Notes: a model not told the origin generated them from the sequence alone. Positions 46,997 through 55,530 are shown, counted from the first letter of the stretch. The stretch: DNA of 64,000 bases from Actinomadura rayongensis (GCF_009831215.1 NZ_WUTW01000002.1:1273002-1337001); one strand, 5' to 3'. A program made the numbers and translations.

Positions 46997-48001
46997 GTGA
47001 CCAGCCAGCCTGGCGGCGACGAACCCGCCAAGCCCTCCGGCGGTAGGCCGAAACCGTCCGGGACGCCGCGCAAGACGGGCGGGAACCCGTCCGGTGGACG
47101 GCCGGGTTCGGCCAAGCGGAACGGCTCTGGCTCTGGCTCCGGCTCGGGGTCGTCGGGCTCGGGGGGACGCTCCCGCAACGGGTCGGGGGCGTCCCGGAAC
47201 GGGGGGCGCCCCGGCGGGAAGCCCACGCCGCCGCCCGCCGCCGAGGAGACGGCGACCGACCTCCCCGTTCGCTCCGACCCCCCGGCCCCGGCCTCCGATC
47301 CCGAGCCGGTGCCGGTCGGCTCGTCGTCGCGGAGCACGGACGCGCCCGCCTGGGCGCAGCCCAAGGAGCCCGGCGGGTCGGTGTCGGCGGCGCGGACGGG
47401 GCCGCAGCCCGCGGTGCGCGCGGACGATCCGCCGCCCTCGTCGTCCCCCTCGGCGTTCGGCGGGCCGCTGCCGCCGTCCGGGGCGTCCGCCGGTCCGCGG
47501 ACGTCCGGGCAGAACCGGGTGCCGGGGTTCGGGGCGTCGCTGCGGGACCGGTTCATGGGGTCGCCGTCGCGTCCGTCCGACCCGTCCCGGCCGGGGTCCG
47601 GCGGGTCCGCCGGGGCCGGCGGGAAGCCCGCGCGCAAGGCGCAGCTCCAGCTGGCGCGGCTCGAACCGTGGTCGGTCATGAAGTTCAGCTTCATGATGTC
47701 GCTGGTCTGCTTCGTGGTGCTGATCGTGGCGGTGGTCGTCCTGTACGCGATCCTCGCCGGGCTCGGCGTGTTCGACGCGATCGGCGACACCGTCAACAGC
47801 GTCACCAAGAACCCCGGTGACAACGGGGGCGTGGACGCGGGGAACTGGTTCTCCTTCTCCCGCATCTTCGGCTACACCGTCCTCGTCGGCGCGCTGAACG
47901 TCCTGCTCATCACGGCCCTGTCGACGGTCGGCTCGGTCATCTACAACCTCGCCGCCGACATCGTCGGGGGCGTCGAGGTCACCCTCAAGGAAGCCGAATA
48001 A
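46997..48001 (+). CDS. DUF3566 transmembrane protein with long disordered N-terminus
   Basis: A 334-residue protein from GTG 46997 (AGCAGGAGGACAT upstream). About 210 residues are Ser/Gly/Pro/Arg-rich, including the run GSGSGSGSGSSGSGG. The DUF3566 domain follows: RKAQLQLARLEPWSVMKFSF, with two membrane helices SLVCFVVLIVAVVVLYAILA and IFGYTVLVGALNVLLITALS, and SVIYNLAADIVGGVEVTLKE at the end. It sits directly after gyrA in most actinobacteria. Mycobacterial relatives in this position have been linked to cell-wall or division proteins; a defined biochemical function is not known to me. Confidence 0.9.
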   Translation: MTSQPGGDEPAKPSGGRPKPSGTPRKTGGNPSGGRPGSAKRNGSGSGSGSGSSGSGGRSRNGSGASRNGGRPGGKPTPPPAAEETATDLPVRSDPPAPASDPEPVPVGSSSRSTDAPAWAQPKEPGGSVSAARTGPQPAVRADDPPPSSSPSAFGGPLPPSGASAGPRTSGQNRVPGFGASLRDRFMGSPSRPSDPSRPGSGGSAGAGGKPARKAQLQLARLEPWSVMKFSFMMSLVCFVVLIVAVVVLYAILAGLGVFDAIGDTVNSVTKNPGDNGGVDAGNWFSFSRIFGYTVLVGALNVLLITALSTVGSVIYNLAADIVGGVEVTLKEAE

Positions 48002-48170
48002 CCCCCCGGCGCACCTGATCACCGGCGCGGCCCGCTCCCGGCCGCCGCCCCCCGCCACCTCCCTCCTCCCTCCGCCGCGACGAGGCCCAACGCCCCCCGT
48101 AACGGATTACCGGTTACCTCGCCGGATGGGGTAATCTCTCGTTGCGCCGCCGGAGAGCGGCGCGGCATCC

Positions 48171-48247
48171 GGGCCTATAGCTCAGTCGGTTAGAGCGCAT
48201 CCCTGATAAGGATGAGGCCGGTGGTTCAAGTCCACCTAGGCCCACCA
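48171..48247 (+). tRNA. tRNA-Ile (GAT)
   Basis: A complete cloverleaf: acceptor GGGCCTA/TAGGCCC, D-arm with AGCTCAGTCGGTTAGAGC, anticodon stem CATCC/GGATG with loop CTGATAA (anticodon GAT), T-arm GGTGGTTCAAGTCCACC, and an encoded CCA. The gene lies 170 bp downstream of the gyrA-DUF3566 unit, its usual actinobacterial place. The 48002-48170 gap contains its promoter; I do not resolve it. Confidence 0.97.
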
Positions 48248-48346
48248 TGTTCGCTGCTCAAGGCGGCTTCCCGTAGAGCGTTGACCCGAGGGATCACCCC
48301 CGGGTTCTTTGCTTTCAGGCCGGCGGATCCTTCCGTCGGCCTTTGG

Positions 48347-49135
48347 TCATCCGCGCAGGAACGCCACCAGGACGGGGACCAGCGCGTCCGGGCTCGGGCC
48401 GTGGTCCTGGCCGGGCAGGACGCGGCGGGCGGCGTTCGGGAGCGCGGCGGCCACGGCGTCGGCGGCCTCGGGCATGCCGGGGAACGTCTGGTCGCCCGAG
48501 TACACGATCGTCGGGACGGTCACGTCGGCCCAGCGCGTTCGCCAGTCCGGGTCGGTGCTGATCTCGCGGACGGCGGACAGGTCGTACACCAGCGTCGGCG
48601 CCACCGAGATCATCGTCGGCCACCACGGCTCGGCGGCCATGCCGTCCACGACCTCGGCCGGGACGCCGATCACGGTGCCCATGTTGTAGCGCATCGCGTC
48701 CTCGTTGCGGCCCTCGGCCAGCAGGCCGCGCAGGACGTCGATGTGGTGGGCGTGGTCGACCCCGGCGAAGAACGGCGGCTCGTAGAGCGCGAGCGCGGTC
48801 ACGCCGACCCCGGCGGACGCCGCCGCCAATGCCACCGTCGCGCCGGACGAGCTGGAATACAGCGTCGCCGCGCCGCCGACGGCCTCGATCAGCGCCGCGA
48901 CGTCCTCGACCTCGCGGTCCAGCGACCAGGGCGCCGTGTCCCCGGACGCCCCGCGCCCCCGCCGGTCGTAGTTGACGGCCGTGAACCCCTCGTCGCCGAG
49001 CCGCTTCACCGCCTCCGCCGTGCGCGGGTCGATGGCGCGGAACTGCGTCGCGCCGCCGATGAAGACGACGGCCGGCCCGTCGCCGTGCCGGTCGTAGTCG
49101 ATCAGCGTGCCGTCCGCCGATGTCACCGTGCTCAT
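48347..49135 (-). CDS. Alpha/beta-hydrolase
   Basis: A 262-residue cytoplasmic protein from ATG 49135 (CCGGAGGAGCAAGGCC upstream). PAVVFIGGATQFRA carries the oxyanion region, VNYDRRGRGASGDTAPWSLD is the conserved strand-4 loop, and the nucleophile elbow is YSSSSGATVAL (Ser96; the usual first Gly is Ser). The acid is in VPTIVYSGDQTFPGMP and the His in LPGQDHGPSPD. The substrate is unknown. Second in a leftward series with the HNH and GDSL genes but separated by 121 bases from the former. Confidence 0.87.
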   Translation of the reverse strand: MSTVTSADGTLIDYDRHGDGPAVVFIGGATQFRAIDPRTAEAVKRLGDEGFTAVNYDRRGRGASGDTAPWSLDREVEDVAALIEAVGGAATLYSSSSGATVALAAASAGVGVTALALYEPPFFAGVDHAHHIDVLRGLLAEGRNEDAMRYNMGTVIGVPAEVVDGMAAEPWWPTMISVAPTLVYDLSAVREISTDPDWRTRWADVTVPTIVYSGDQTFPGMPEAADAVAAALPNAARRVLPGQDHGPSPDALVPVLVAFLRG

Positions 49136-49256
49136 GGCCTTGCTCCTCCGGTCATAGCCGAACGCGGACCGGGGGCGGTCCCCGCGATCGCACTCTGGCA
49201 CGCACCCCTGACAGAATCGCCGATCCCCCGCCTGACCAGGCACGAAACGTCTGCGA

Positions 49257-50429
49257 TCACGTGTTGGCGGCGCGGTTCGTCCAGCTCAGATGCCGCTCGC
49301 GCGCCTCGTACGCCAGGACGACCCGCAATACCTCCCGCGTCCGGCCGCGCGTCTTGACGGCATGGCAGTTCGGGCACAGTGCGATCATCTGGACGGGGTG
49401 GTCGCGTCCGCCGCCCGCCCGCTCCTCGACGTGGTCGACCTCCAGGAGCGGTTCACCGGCGGCCGTCACATCCTGCGGCTGACCGGTGCAGCGGGGGTTC
49501 TCGCATCGTCCGCCGCTTCTGAGCAGGACTGCGTCCCGGGCACTGCGCGACCGGACGGGCTGCTCACGCGCCGTCCGCACCGTCTGGTCGTGGTCGCCGC
49601 GCGCCTCCGCGTCCTCGATGCGCAGGCACATCCGCAGGTACTTTTCCACAGCGCCGTCGTCCTGCTGTGGACCCGGCAGGGATACCCGCGGCAACCCCAC
49701 GTCGTACAGCAGGCCGTCGGGCGGAGAACCGTCGAAGAACCGGTCGGCCACCGCGTCGAGGACGGCCGTACGGGCCTCGGGCGAGGACGTGACGAGTTCG
49801 TAAACCCATACGGCCAACCCGTTGAGCGGGTTCTGCTCGTCCATCCACGGACCCGGCTCTCCGTGTGCAGGGGGCACGGTGCCTTCATAGCCGGTGATTT
49901 CCCAGAGGTCCGTCCGCGCGAGGGCGAGCAGCGGGTATTCGGGCTGTGCCCGCGACGCCTGCCGTCCGTACTCACCGAGCAGCGCCCGCAGCTCGGGACG
50001 CGCCTCCTGCCAGGACACCAGCCGCGGCCGTCCCTGCGCGGCCCTGCCGAGCGCCCACAGCAAGGTGATGGGCTGGTGCAGTGCGGGACCGTCCGGTGTG
50101 GACGCGACCCGCAGCCTCCGCACGCGGTCGATCACCTGCTCCACGGGCGTGGTGGGCTCGTCGGTGACGTGGAAGCCGAGTCGTCCCAGCACACGGCCCA
50201 CGGTGGCGCGTCCGCCGGAGAACTCGCCGGCGCGCAGCGGGCGCCCGGTGGCATGGCCGTATGCGACGCCGACGATCGCCTTGGAGTCGTACAGCCGTCC
50301 GTCGTACTCCAGGAAGTACTGGCGGGCGGGGTCGAAACCGTACTGCTCGAGGAAGCGCCGCCTGCCGACGCGGTCGCATTCGGCGACCGCGTCGAGGACG
50401 GCCGCACGGGTGATCGGCGACAGGTCCAT
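49257..50429 (-). CDS. HNH restriction endonuclease with probable sulfur-binding (phosphorothioate-recognising) domain
   Basis: A 390-residue protein from ATG 50429. The N-terminal about 95 residues (FLEYDGRLYDSKAIVGVAYG, RPLRAGEFSGGRATVGRVLG) match the head domain seen in ScoMcrA-like nucleases. Residues about 115-180 (LHQPITLLWALGRAAQGRPR and EYPLLALARTDLWEITG) have the pattern of the SBD that reads phosphorothioate DNA. The C-terminal HNH has CENPRCTG, LLEVDHVEERAGGG (His333) and MIALCPNCHAVKTRGRT with a Cys4 zinc site. It would cut modified foreign DNA. No modification genes adjoin, as expected of a type IV enzyme. The domain calls are from pattern memory. Confidence 0.8.
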   Translation of the reverse strand: MDLSPITRAAVLDAVAECDRVGRRRFLEQYGFDPARQYFLEYDGRLYDSKAIVGVAYGHATGRPLRAGEFSGGRATVGRVLGRLGFHVTDEPTTPVEQVIDRVRRLRVASTPDGPALHQPITLLWALGRAAQGRPRLVSWQEARPELRALLGEYGRQASRAQPEYPLLALARTDLWEITGYEGTVPPAHGEPGPWMDEQNPLNGLAVWVYELVTSSPEARTAVLDAVADRFFDGSPPDGLLYDVGLPRVSLPGPQQDDGAVEKYLRMCLRIEDAEARGDHDQTVRTAREQPVRSRSARDAVLLRSGGRCENPRCTGQPQDVTAAGEPLLEVDHVEERAGGGRDHPVQMIALCPNCHAVKTRGRTREVLRVVLAYEARERHLSWTNRAANT

Positions 50430-50462
50430 GCGGCAAGCCAACCAGGACGGAACGACGTTTCG

Positions 50463-51353
50463 TCAGCGGGCGGTGGACGCGGCGGTGCGGTAGGCGGCGA
50501 GGGTCAGGGCGGCCATCGCGCGTTCGCCGTTCTGGTTGGGGTGCGCGGGGGCGGCCCACTGGGTGGGGACGCCTTCGATCCAGCGCTTCGACGCGTCCGG
50601 CTGGCAGGTGTCGTGGCCCGGCTCGGTGGTGTCCACGACGGTGACGCCGTTCTTCGCGGCCTCGTCCGTCAGCATGGCGTTGAGCTGGGACTGGACGCCG
50701 CGCAGGTAGGGGACGTCACCCTTGGCGATCGGTACCCAGGGGAAACAACCGCTGCCCTCCGCCGGGAGGATCAGCGGGTACAGGAGCAGGTAGACCTTCG
50801 CCTTCGGGGATCGCTCGTGGATTCCGGCGAGGGTACGGCCGACGTCCGGTGCGGCCTTGGCGATGCTCTGCTGGAACGGGTCCATGCCGTCGGCGGTGAG
50901 CGAGTTCTTGCACGGGGAGCCGTCCGGGGCGCTGTAGCTGAGCGTGAAGCACTTCACGGCCTTGCTGAAGCCGATGTCGTTGCCGCCGATCGTCAGCGTG
51001 ACGAGCGTCGTGTCCTCGGTGAGCGCGTCGAACTGCGGCGGGTTCGGGTCGCCGACGGAGAACGTCTGCGCGGACGTCATGTGCCCCGTCTTCGCGCCGC
51101 TGCAGCTCACGTCCTTGAACGACGCGGGCTTCAGGCTCTTGGCGATGAGCGTCGGGTAGTCGAGGTCGCCGCGGATGCAGCCGAGCGGCGAGCCCGGCTG
51201 GAGGAAGGACGTGAGCGGCGCGGCCGTGTACGAGTCCCCCAGGGCCACGTAGCGGACGGGCTGTTCGTCGGCGCGGGCGGCCGTGGCGCCGCCGGACGCG
51301 GCCGAGACCGCCGCGACCAGGGACGTGAGCAGGGACAACGTGCGGCGCGGCAT
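50463..51353 (-). CDS. Secreted SGNH/GDSL-family lipase
   Basis: A 296-residue protein from ATG 51353. The signal peptide is PRRTLSLLTSLVAAVSAASG, cleavage near ARA-DE. Block I YVALGDSYTAAP contains nucleophile Ser41; block III is LTIGGNDIGFSKAV; block V is WAAPAHPNQNGERAM with the catalytic His. Cysteines in LGCIRGD, VSCSGAK, KCFTLS, PCKNS, GCFPW and DTCQPD suggest three disulfides, like Streptomyces SGNH lipases. It hydrolyses extracellular lipid esters. Confidence 0.92.
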   Translation of the reverse strand: MPRRTLSLLTSLVAAVSAASGGATAARADEQPVRYVALGDSYTAAPLTSFLQPGSPLGCIRGDLDYPTLIAKSLKPASFKDVSCSGAKTGHMTSAQTFSVGDPNPPQFDALTEDTTLVTLTIGGNDIGFSKAVKCFTLSYSAPDGSPCKNSLTADGMDPFQQSIAKAAPDVGRTLAGIHERSPKAKVYLLLYPLILPAEGSGCFPWVPIAKGDVPYLRGVQSQLNAMLTDEAAKNGVTVVDTTEPGHDTCQPDASKRWIEGVPTQWAAPAHPNQNGERAMAALTLAAYRTAASTAR

Positions 51354-51517
51354 GGGGGCTCCGAGGGCGGGACGGTGGGGCAGCCGATTGTCCCGCAGAG
51401 TGATGCGCGTCACCTATGTCCTGTAAGGCACGTTGTCGATCACTTTTCTGTCAGGCCGGTGACGAGTTGGCCGCGGACGGGGCGCGGCGGCACCGGCCCT
51501 GTTAGCGTGAGAATCCC

Positions 51518-51556
51518 ATGCAGATGCTCATGCAAATGCACGTGCAGATGAGGTGA
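51518..51556 (+). other. Possible 12-residue Met/Gln-rich leader peptide
   Basis: ATG 51518 to TGA 51554-51556 encodes MQMLMQMHVQMR. The stop is 3 bases before the ATG of the next gene, and the GAGG used by that gene lies in the last codons. It could be a translational leader. The DNA (repeats of ATGCA/CAGATG and the palindrome TGCACGTGCA) may instead simply be a short repeat. Confidence 0.3.
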
Positions 51557-51559
51557 ATC

Positions 51560-51751
51560 ATGGTGGATCGTCCCCAACGAGCCCTGTTGAACGTCCGCGC
51601 CGCACTGGTCCTGACGGTCGCGGTCCTGGCAGCGGTCGGCGCCGGCCTCCTCGCCCATGTCGCCGGACGGTCGTGGCCCGAATCGTTGCTGTTCGCCGGG
51701 GCGGCGTTCGCCGGAGCGGTCGTGCTGTTCAACTGGATGATCGGCGATTGA
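51560..51751 (+). CDS. 63-residue two-pass membrane protein
   Basis: ATG 51560 with GAGGTGAATC just upstream. Two hydrophobic segments, LVLTVAVLAAVGAGLLAHVA and LLFAGAAFAGAVVLFNWMI, flank the loop GRSWPES; the N-terminus is basic. This is the form of small actinomycete hypothetical membrane proteins. No function can be assigned. It is divergent from the GDSL lipase and ends where the DnaA-box-rich region begins. Confidence 0.7.
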   Translation: MVDRPQRALLNVRAALVLTVAVLAAVGAGLLAHVAGRSWPESLLFAGAAFAGAVVLFNWMIGD

Positions 51752-52852
51752 CGCCGTGTCCCTGACCTGGGGATGACGCTGCGTATAACGTGTGGACGCA
51801 CTCGCGCACAGGTTGTGGGTACTCCACTCGCAATTTATCCACAGCCTGTGGATCGCTGGCTCGCAACCCTTCTGACCTGCGATTTCGCCTGTGGAAGGAG
51901 GGCTGTGATCGACGCACTCTGGGGACAGTCGGTGGATAACTCGTCACCCACAGCGCTCTCCGTCTGGGGACAAGGGCCGTCCACAGCCTGGGGACGAACC
52001 GCGCGCGTGTCGGCGGCCCACAGCAGATTGTGACGAAGTGGGGTGATCTGTTCGGCGTGGCGAACGAGCCCCGGAGAGGCCGCGGTGTGGATCATCTCTT
52101 CTGGGGACGAACCTGGGGACCAGTGGTGGAAAACGTCATCCACCGATCCCCTGCCCCTGTGGACCGACGTTGCCCACAGCCTGTGGACGACAGGTGTACA
52201 CAGCGCTAACAATTCGGCATTTCAGCTGGTCAAACCGTTATCCACGACGTGGAAAACCGCCGGACGCCTCTGGACGCCGCTGGGGACGACCGGTGGACAG
52301 CGGTCCACGCCGACAACGCACACCCTGTGTACGGAGTTATCCACAGGTTGTGGAAAGGGTGGACGCGGATCAGGCCGGTGGACAAAGCTCGACTCGGCGG
52401 CGTCCCGGCCGCCTCACGACCGTGGAAAACCCGTCTATCTGGGGACATCGCTGTGGACCGAACCCCCGCCATCGCCCGCCCAGCAGCCTCTTTCACTGTG
52501 GGCAACTCCATCCCCAGCCTGTGGATAACCCGCCCGCCCGCGCGACCGGCAGACCCCGACCGAGGAGCGCCCACGCGTGGCTCTCCTTCCCGCCCGGCCG
52601 CGCGACCAGCAGACCGGTGACCGCCGGGGCCGACGCGTCACCCGGCCCACTCGCGCCCACGACTTGCCGGGACGTTGCGCCGGGACGTTGCGCCGGGACG
52701 CTGTGCCGTAGGAGCGAGTCGGCGGGGTGTCGGATCGGGATGTGGGGGTGGTCCGGGAGTGGTGCTTGCGAGGGGGGCCGGAGGTGGTGACATGGCGATG
52801 ACCTTGGATTTTGCCGAACGTGTGTTCGAATCGGTGGTAGGGTCACGGATCC
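51752..52852. other. DnaA-box cluster C: gene-free 1.1-kb region 15 kb from dnaA
   Basis: Exact TTATCCACA or complement at 51835-51843, 52337-52345 and 52520-52528. One-mismatch boxes are at 51931-51939, 51965-51973, 52170-52178, 52182-52190, 52238-52246 and 52377-52385, among many weaker TGTGGA words. An AT-richer patch (GCTAACAATTCGGCATTTCA) lies at 52205-52224. The density of boxes exceeds that of the dnaA-dnaN gap. No convincing gene is seen on either strand, except that the last 60 bp hold the LexA box and promoter of the next gene. It may be the true oriC, a second DnaA-binding centre, or a titration locus. Confidence 0.7.
52815..52828. promoter_or_regulatory. LexA (SOS) box
   Basis: CGAACGTGTGTTCG matches the actinobacterial/Bacillus SOS operator CGAACnnnnGTTCG exactly, with a further matching A at 52829. 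It lies 24 bases before the ATG of the small gene at 52853, so LexA should repress that gene. Confidence 0.8.
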
Positions 52853-53074
52853 ATGGGGCAGCTTCTCAACGAGCCGGTCATCGCCGAGCACGATCCGTCC
52901 GGGCGGCTCACCGCGTACTGCTGGCGGGGCGCCCGGTACACCGTCGATGGGGTTCTCAAGTCGTACGGAGCGCGGGTAGTCCGGGTCCGGGTCAGCGGGG
53001 CGGACGGACGGGCGATCGTGGAACTGGGGCATGAAGCCGGTGACTGGCGGCTCCGGCACGTCTTCCCGGCCTGA
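52853..53074 (+). CDS. SOS-controlled small DUF6504-like protein
   Basis: A 73-residue protein from ATG 52853: IAEHDPSGRLTAYCWRGARY, TVDGVLKSYGARVVRVRVSG and HEAGDWRLRHVFPA. The RxTAYCWRGxRY and GDWRLxHVF patterns resemble the short DUF6504 domain also found at the end of ImuB-type Y-family polymerases of actinobacteria. The LexA box upstream makes a DNA-damage role likely. It overlaps the AraC gene by 44 bases. Family assignment is from pattern memory. Confidence 0.72.
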   Translation: MGQLLNEPVIAEHDPSGRLTAYCWRGARYTVDGVLKSYGARVVRVRVSGADGRAIVELGHEAGDWRLRHVFPA

Positions 53075-53924
53075 CCGGGCCGTCTGGACGCGCGTCGCGC
53101 CGCTCGGCGCGGCCGGTGCGCCGCTCGACCTGCTCACCGCGCGGATCGGCCGCCGCCACTATGCGCCGCACGCCCATGACGAATATGCGATCGGCGTGTG
53201 CGTCGAAGGCCGTGAGGTGCTGCGGTATCGGGGAGAGCGGATCTTCTCCGGCGTCGGCTCGGTGATCGTCATCGAGCCGGGCGAGGCGCACACCGGCGGT
53301 CCGGCCGACGTGGACGGCTTCAGCTACGTCGCGCTCTACCCGGACGCCGCGTTGTTGCACGCGGCACTGCCCCGCCGCCACGCGCCGCACTTCCGTGCCG
53401 GCGTCTTCGACGACCACGGTCTGGACGCGGCGCTTCGCCGAGCGCATCGCGCGCTGAGCCGGGGCGACGATCCGCTGGAGGCCGAGTACCACCTGCTGTC
53501 CATGCTCAACGCGCTGATCGGACGCCACGCCGACCCGGCCGCGAGGACCGCGGACGACGCGGGTCCGACCCGGGCGGCGGAGATCGCGCGGGCGGTCGCG
53601 GACCGTCTCGCCGCCGAGTCGGTGTCCCCGCCGTCTCTGGCGACGCTGGCGGCCGAGCTCGACCTCTCGCGCTACCAAGTGCTCCGGGCGTTCCGCGAGG
53701 CGAAGGGAATGCCGCCGTACGCGTGGCTGGCACAGCACCGCGTGGCACGCGCCCGGACGCTGCTCGACGCGGGCCGCCGCCCCGCCGACGCGGCGGCCGA
53801 AGCGGGCTTCGCCGACCAGGCGCACCTGACCCGCTGGTTCAGAAAGGTCCTCGGCGTGACACCCGGCGCCTACCGCGCGGGAATCACCCGCGCCCACCAG
53901 CCGTCCCGCAAGGCGAAAGCCTGA
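53031..53924 (+). CDS. AraC-family transcriptional regulator
   Basis: A 297-residue protein from ATG 53031, overlapping the upstream gene in another frame. The N-terminal cupin (AraC_binding type) has RHYAPHAHDEYAIGVCVEGR and GSVIVIEPGEAHTGGPADVD. The double helix-turn-helix is at the C-terminus: SLATLAAELDLSRYQVLRAF, GMPPYAWLAQHRVARARTLL and AAAEAGFADQAHLTRWFRKV. It probably activates the MFS gene 200 bases downstream. The overlap with an SOS gene could give it damage-linked expression. Confidence 0.92.
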   Translation: MKPVTGGSGTSSRPDRAVWTRVAPLGAAGAPLDLLTARIGRRHYAPHAHDEYAIGVCVEGREVLRYRGERIFSGVGSVIVIEPGEAHTGGPADVDGFSYVALYPDAALLHAALPRRHAPHFRAGVFDDHGLDAALRRAHRALSRGDDPLEAEYHLLSMLNALIGRHADPAARTADDAGPTRAAEIARAVADRLAAESVSPPSLATLAAELDLSRYQVLRAFREAKGMPPYAWLAQHRVARARTLLDAGRRPADAAAEAGFADQAHLTRWFRKVLGVTPGAYRAGITRAHQPSRKAKA

Positions 53925-53957
53925 ACAGAACGCTCGTGCCGCCCACCTCGGCGTCCG

Positions 53958-53976
53958 CGCCACCCGGCGGGTGGCG
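53958..53976. terminator. Possible terminator hairpin
   Basis: CGCCACCC (53958-53965) pairs perfectly with GGGTGGCG (53969-53976) across GGC. A near copy of the same sequence (CGCCACCCGGCGGATGGCG) lies about 35 bases later. It follows the AraC stop at 53924. Confidence 0.45.
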
Positions 53977-54124
53977 GCATCCGCCGGCCGCCGCGCCACC
54001 CGGCGGATGGCGTGGCGGCCTGCCCGGGCATTGCCGTTGAGGAGCCGCACACAGCACCGGGCGACTCCTGCGCGCCGCACCTCCACCGCTGAGCGGAGGG
54101 GCGTCCTAGGGGAGGGAGGGCATC

Positions 54125-55498
54125 GTGCCGTCGTCCACTGTGCAGGGCCGCGCGTTCTCGTGGCGGTTTCTCGCGCCGCTGTACGTCGGGTCGGCGCTCA
54201 ATCCGGTCAACAGCTCGCTGATCGCCACTGCCCTCGTCCCGATCGCGCGCGGCGTCGGCGTGCCGATCGGGCGGACCGCCACGTTGGTCACGGCGCTGTA
54301 CCTGGCCAGCGCGGTGGCGCAGCCCACGGCCGGGAAGGCCGGAGAGGTGTTCGGGCCCCGTCGCGTCCTGCTCGCCGGGATCGCGGCCGTCGGCGCGGGC
54401 GGGCTGCTCGGCGGGATCGCCCAGAACCTGCTCACCCTGCTGGTCAGCCGCGTCCTCATCGGCATCGGCACCTCGTGCGCCTACCCGACGGCGATGCTGC
54501 TCATCCGCAGGCGCGCTCGCGCGGCAGGGATGGAGCAGCCGCCCGGCGGGGTGCTCGGCGGTCTCCAGATCGCGGGCGTCGCGACCGCCTCGCTCGGACT
54601 GCCCGTGGGCGGGCTGCTGGTGGGCGTCCTCGGCTGGCGGGCGGTCTTCCTCGTCAACATCCCGATCGCGTTGGTCGCGCTGGCGACCACCCTGGCGTGG
54701 GTCGAGGCGGACGGCCCGCTGGACGGACTCCGCCGCAGCGAGGTCGTCGCGCGCCTGGACGTGCCGGGAATCGCCGGATTCGCCGCCGCGATGCTGGCGC
54801 TGCTGGTCTTCCTGTTCGAGCTTCCGACCGTCCACTGGTGGATCCTGGCCGTCTCGATCGCCCTGTGGATCGCCGACATCGCGTGGGAACTGCGAGTGGA
54901 CAGTCCCTTCATCGACGTCCGCCTCCTGGCCGCCCGCCCCGCGCTGACCAACGCCTACGTGCTGTTCGGGTTGGTCATGCTGTGCCAGTACGTCGTGCTG
55001 TACGGCGTCACCCAGTGGGTCGAAGCGGTACGCGGCTACGGTGAGTCGGCCGCCGGACTGCTCCTGCTGCCCATGACGCTCGTCTCCGGGATCGTGATCG
55101 CGCTGATCTCCCGGAAGAACAGGGTGCGCGGCCCCGTCATCGCCGCCGCCCTGACCACCCTCGCCGGGTCCGTCGGCGTGCTCCTGCTGGACGCGGACGT
55201 CTGGATCGGCGTCGTCGCCGTCCTCACCGTGGTGTTCGGCGCCGCGACGGGATTCGCGGTCGCCGGCTACCAGACCGCCCTCTACACCCATGCGCCGCCG
55301 GAGCATCTCGGCACCGCCGCCGGGCTGCTGCGGACGTTCGGCTACGTCGGTTCGATCGCCTCGTCCGCGATCACCGGCCTCGTCTTCCGCCACGAGGTCA
55401 CCGACCACGGCGTCCGGCTCATCGCCTGGATCATGATCGGCGTCAGCCTGGGTCTCACCGTCCTCACGCTGGCCGACCGGACGCTGCGCAGCCGCTGA
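54125..55498 (+). CDS. Major facilitator superfamily transporter (probable drug exporter)
   Basis: A 457-residue, 12- to 14-segment protein from GTG 54125 with AGGGGAGGGAGGGC upstream. It begins FLAPLYVGSALNPVNSSLIA; GKAGEVFGPRRVLL is motif A; VLIGIGTSCAYPTAMLLIRR and GLPVGGLLVGVLGWRAVFLV with NIPIALV match the exporter-type segment 4-6 region. Substrate unknown. The AraC regulator directly upstream suggests co-regulation. It ends at a terminator shared with the convergent secreted protein. Confidence 0.9.
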   Translation: MPSSTVQGRAFSWRFLAPLYVGSALNPVNSSLIATALVPIARGVGVPIGRTATLVTALYLASAVAQPTAGKAGEVFGPRRVLLAGIAAVGAGGLLGGIAQNLLTLLVSRVLIGIGTSCAYPTAMLLIRRRARAAGMEQPPGGVLGGLQIAGVATASLGLPVGGLLVGVLGWRAVFLVNIPIALVALATTLAWVEADGPLDGLRRSEVVARLDVPGIAGFAAAMLALLVFLFELPTVHWWILAVSIALWIADIAWELRVDSPFIDVRLLAARPALTNAYVLFGLVMLCQYVVLYGVTQWVEAVRGYGESAAGLLLLPMTLVSGIVIALISRKNRVRGPVIAAALTTLAGSVGVLLLDADVWIGVVAVLTVVFGAATGFAVAGYQTALYTHAPPEHLGTAAGLLRTFGYVGSIASSAITGLVFRHEVTDHGVRLIAWIMIGVSLGLTVLTLADRTLRSR

Positions 55499-55504
55499 GA
55501 CGGT

Positions 55505-55530
55505 GGTGCGGCGGGGCGGGCCGCCGCACC
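55505..55530. terminator. Bidirectional terminator hairpin
   Basis: GGTGCGGCGG (55505-55514) pairs perfectly with CCGCCGCACC (55521-55530) over a 6-base loop, between the convergent MFS gene (stop 55498) and small secreted protein (stop 55537). Confidence 0.8.

Noticed and set aside
52675..53034. 119-codon ORF around the LexA box
   Set aside because: It reads through the operator and the 73-residue gene in another frame, without a plausible product.
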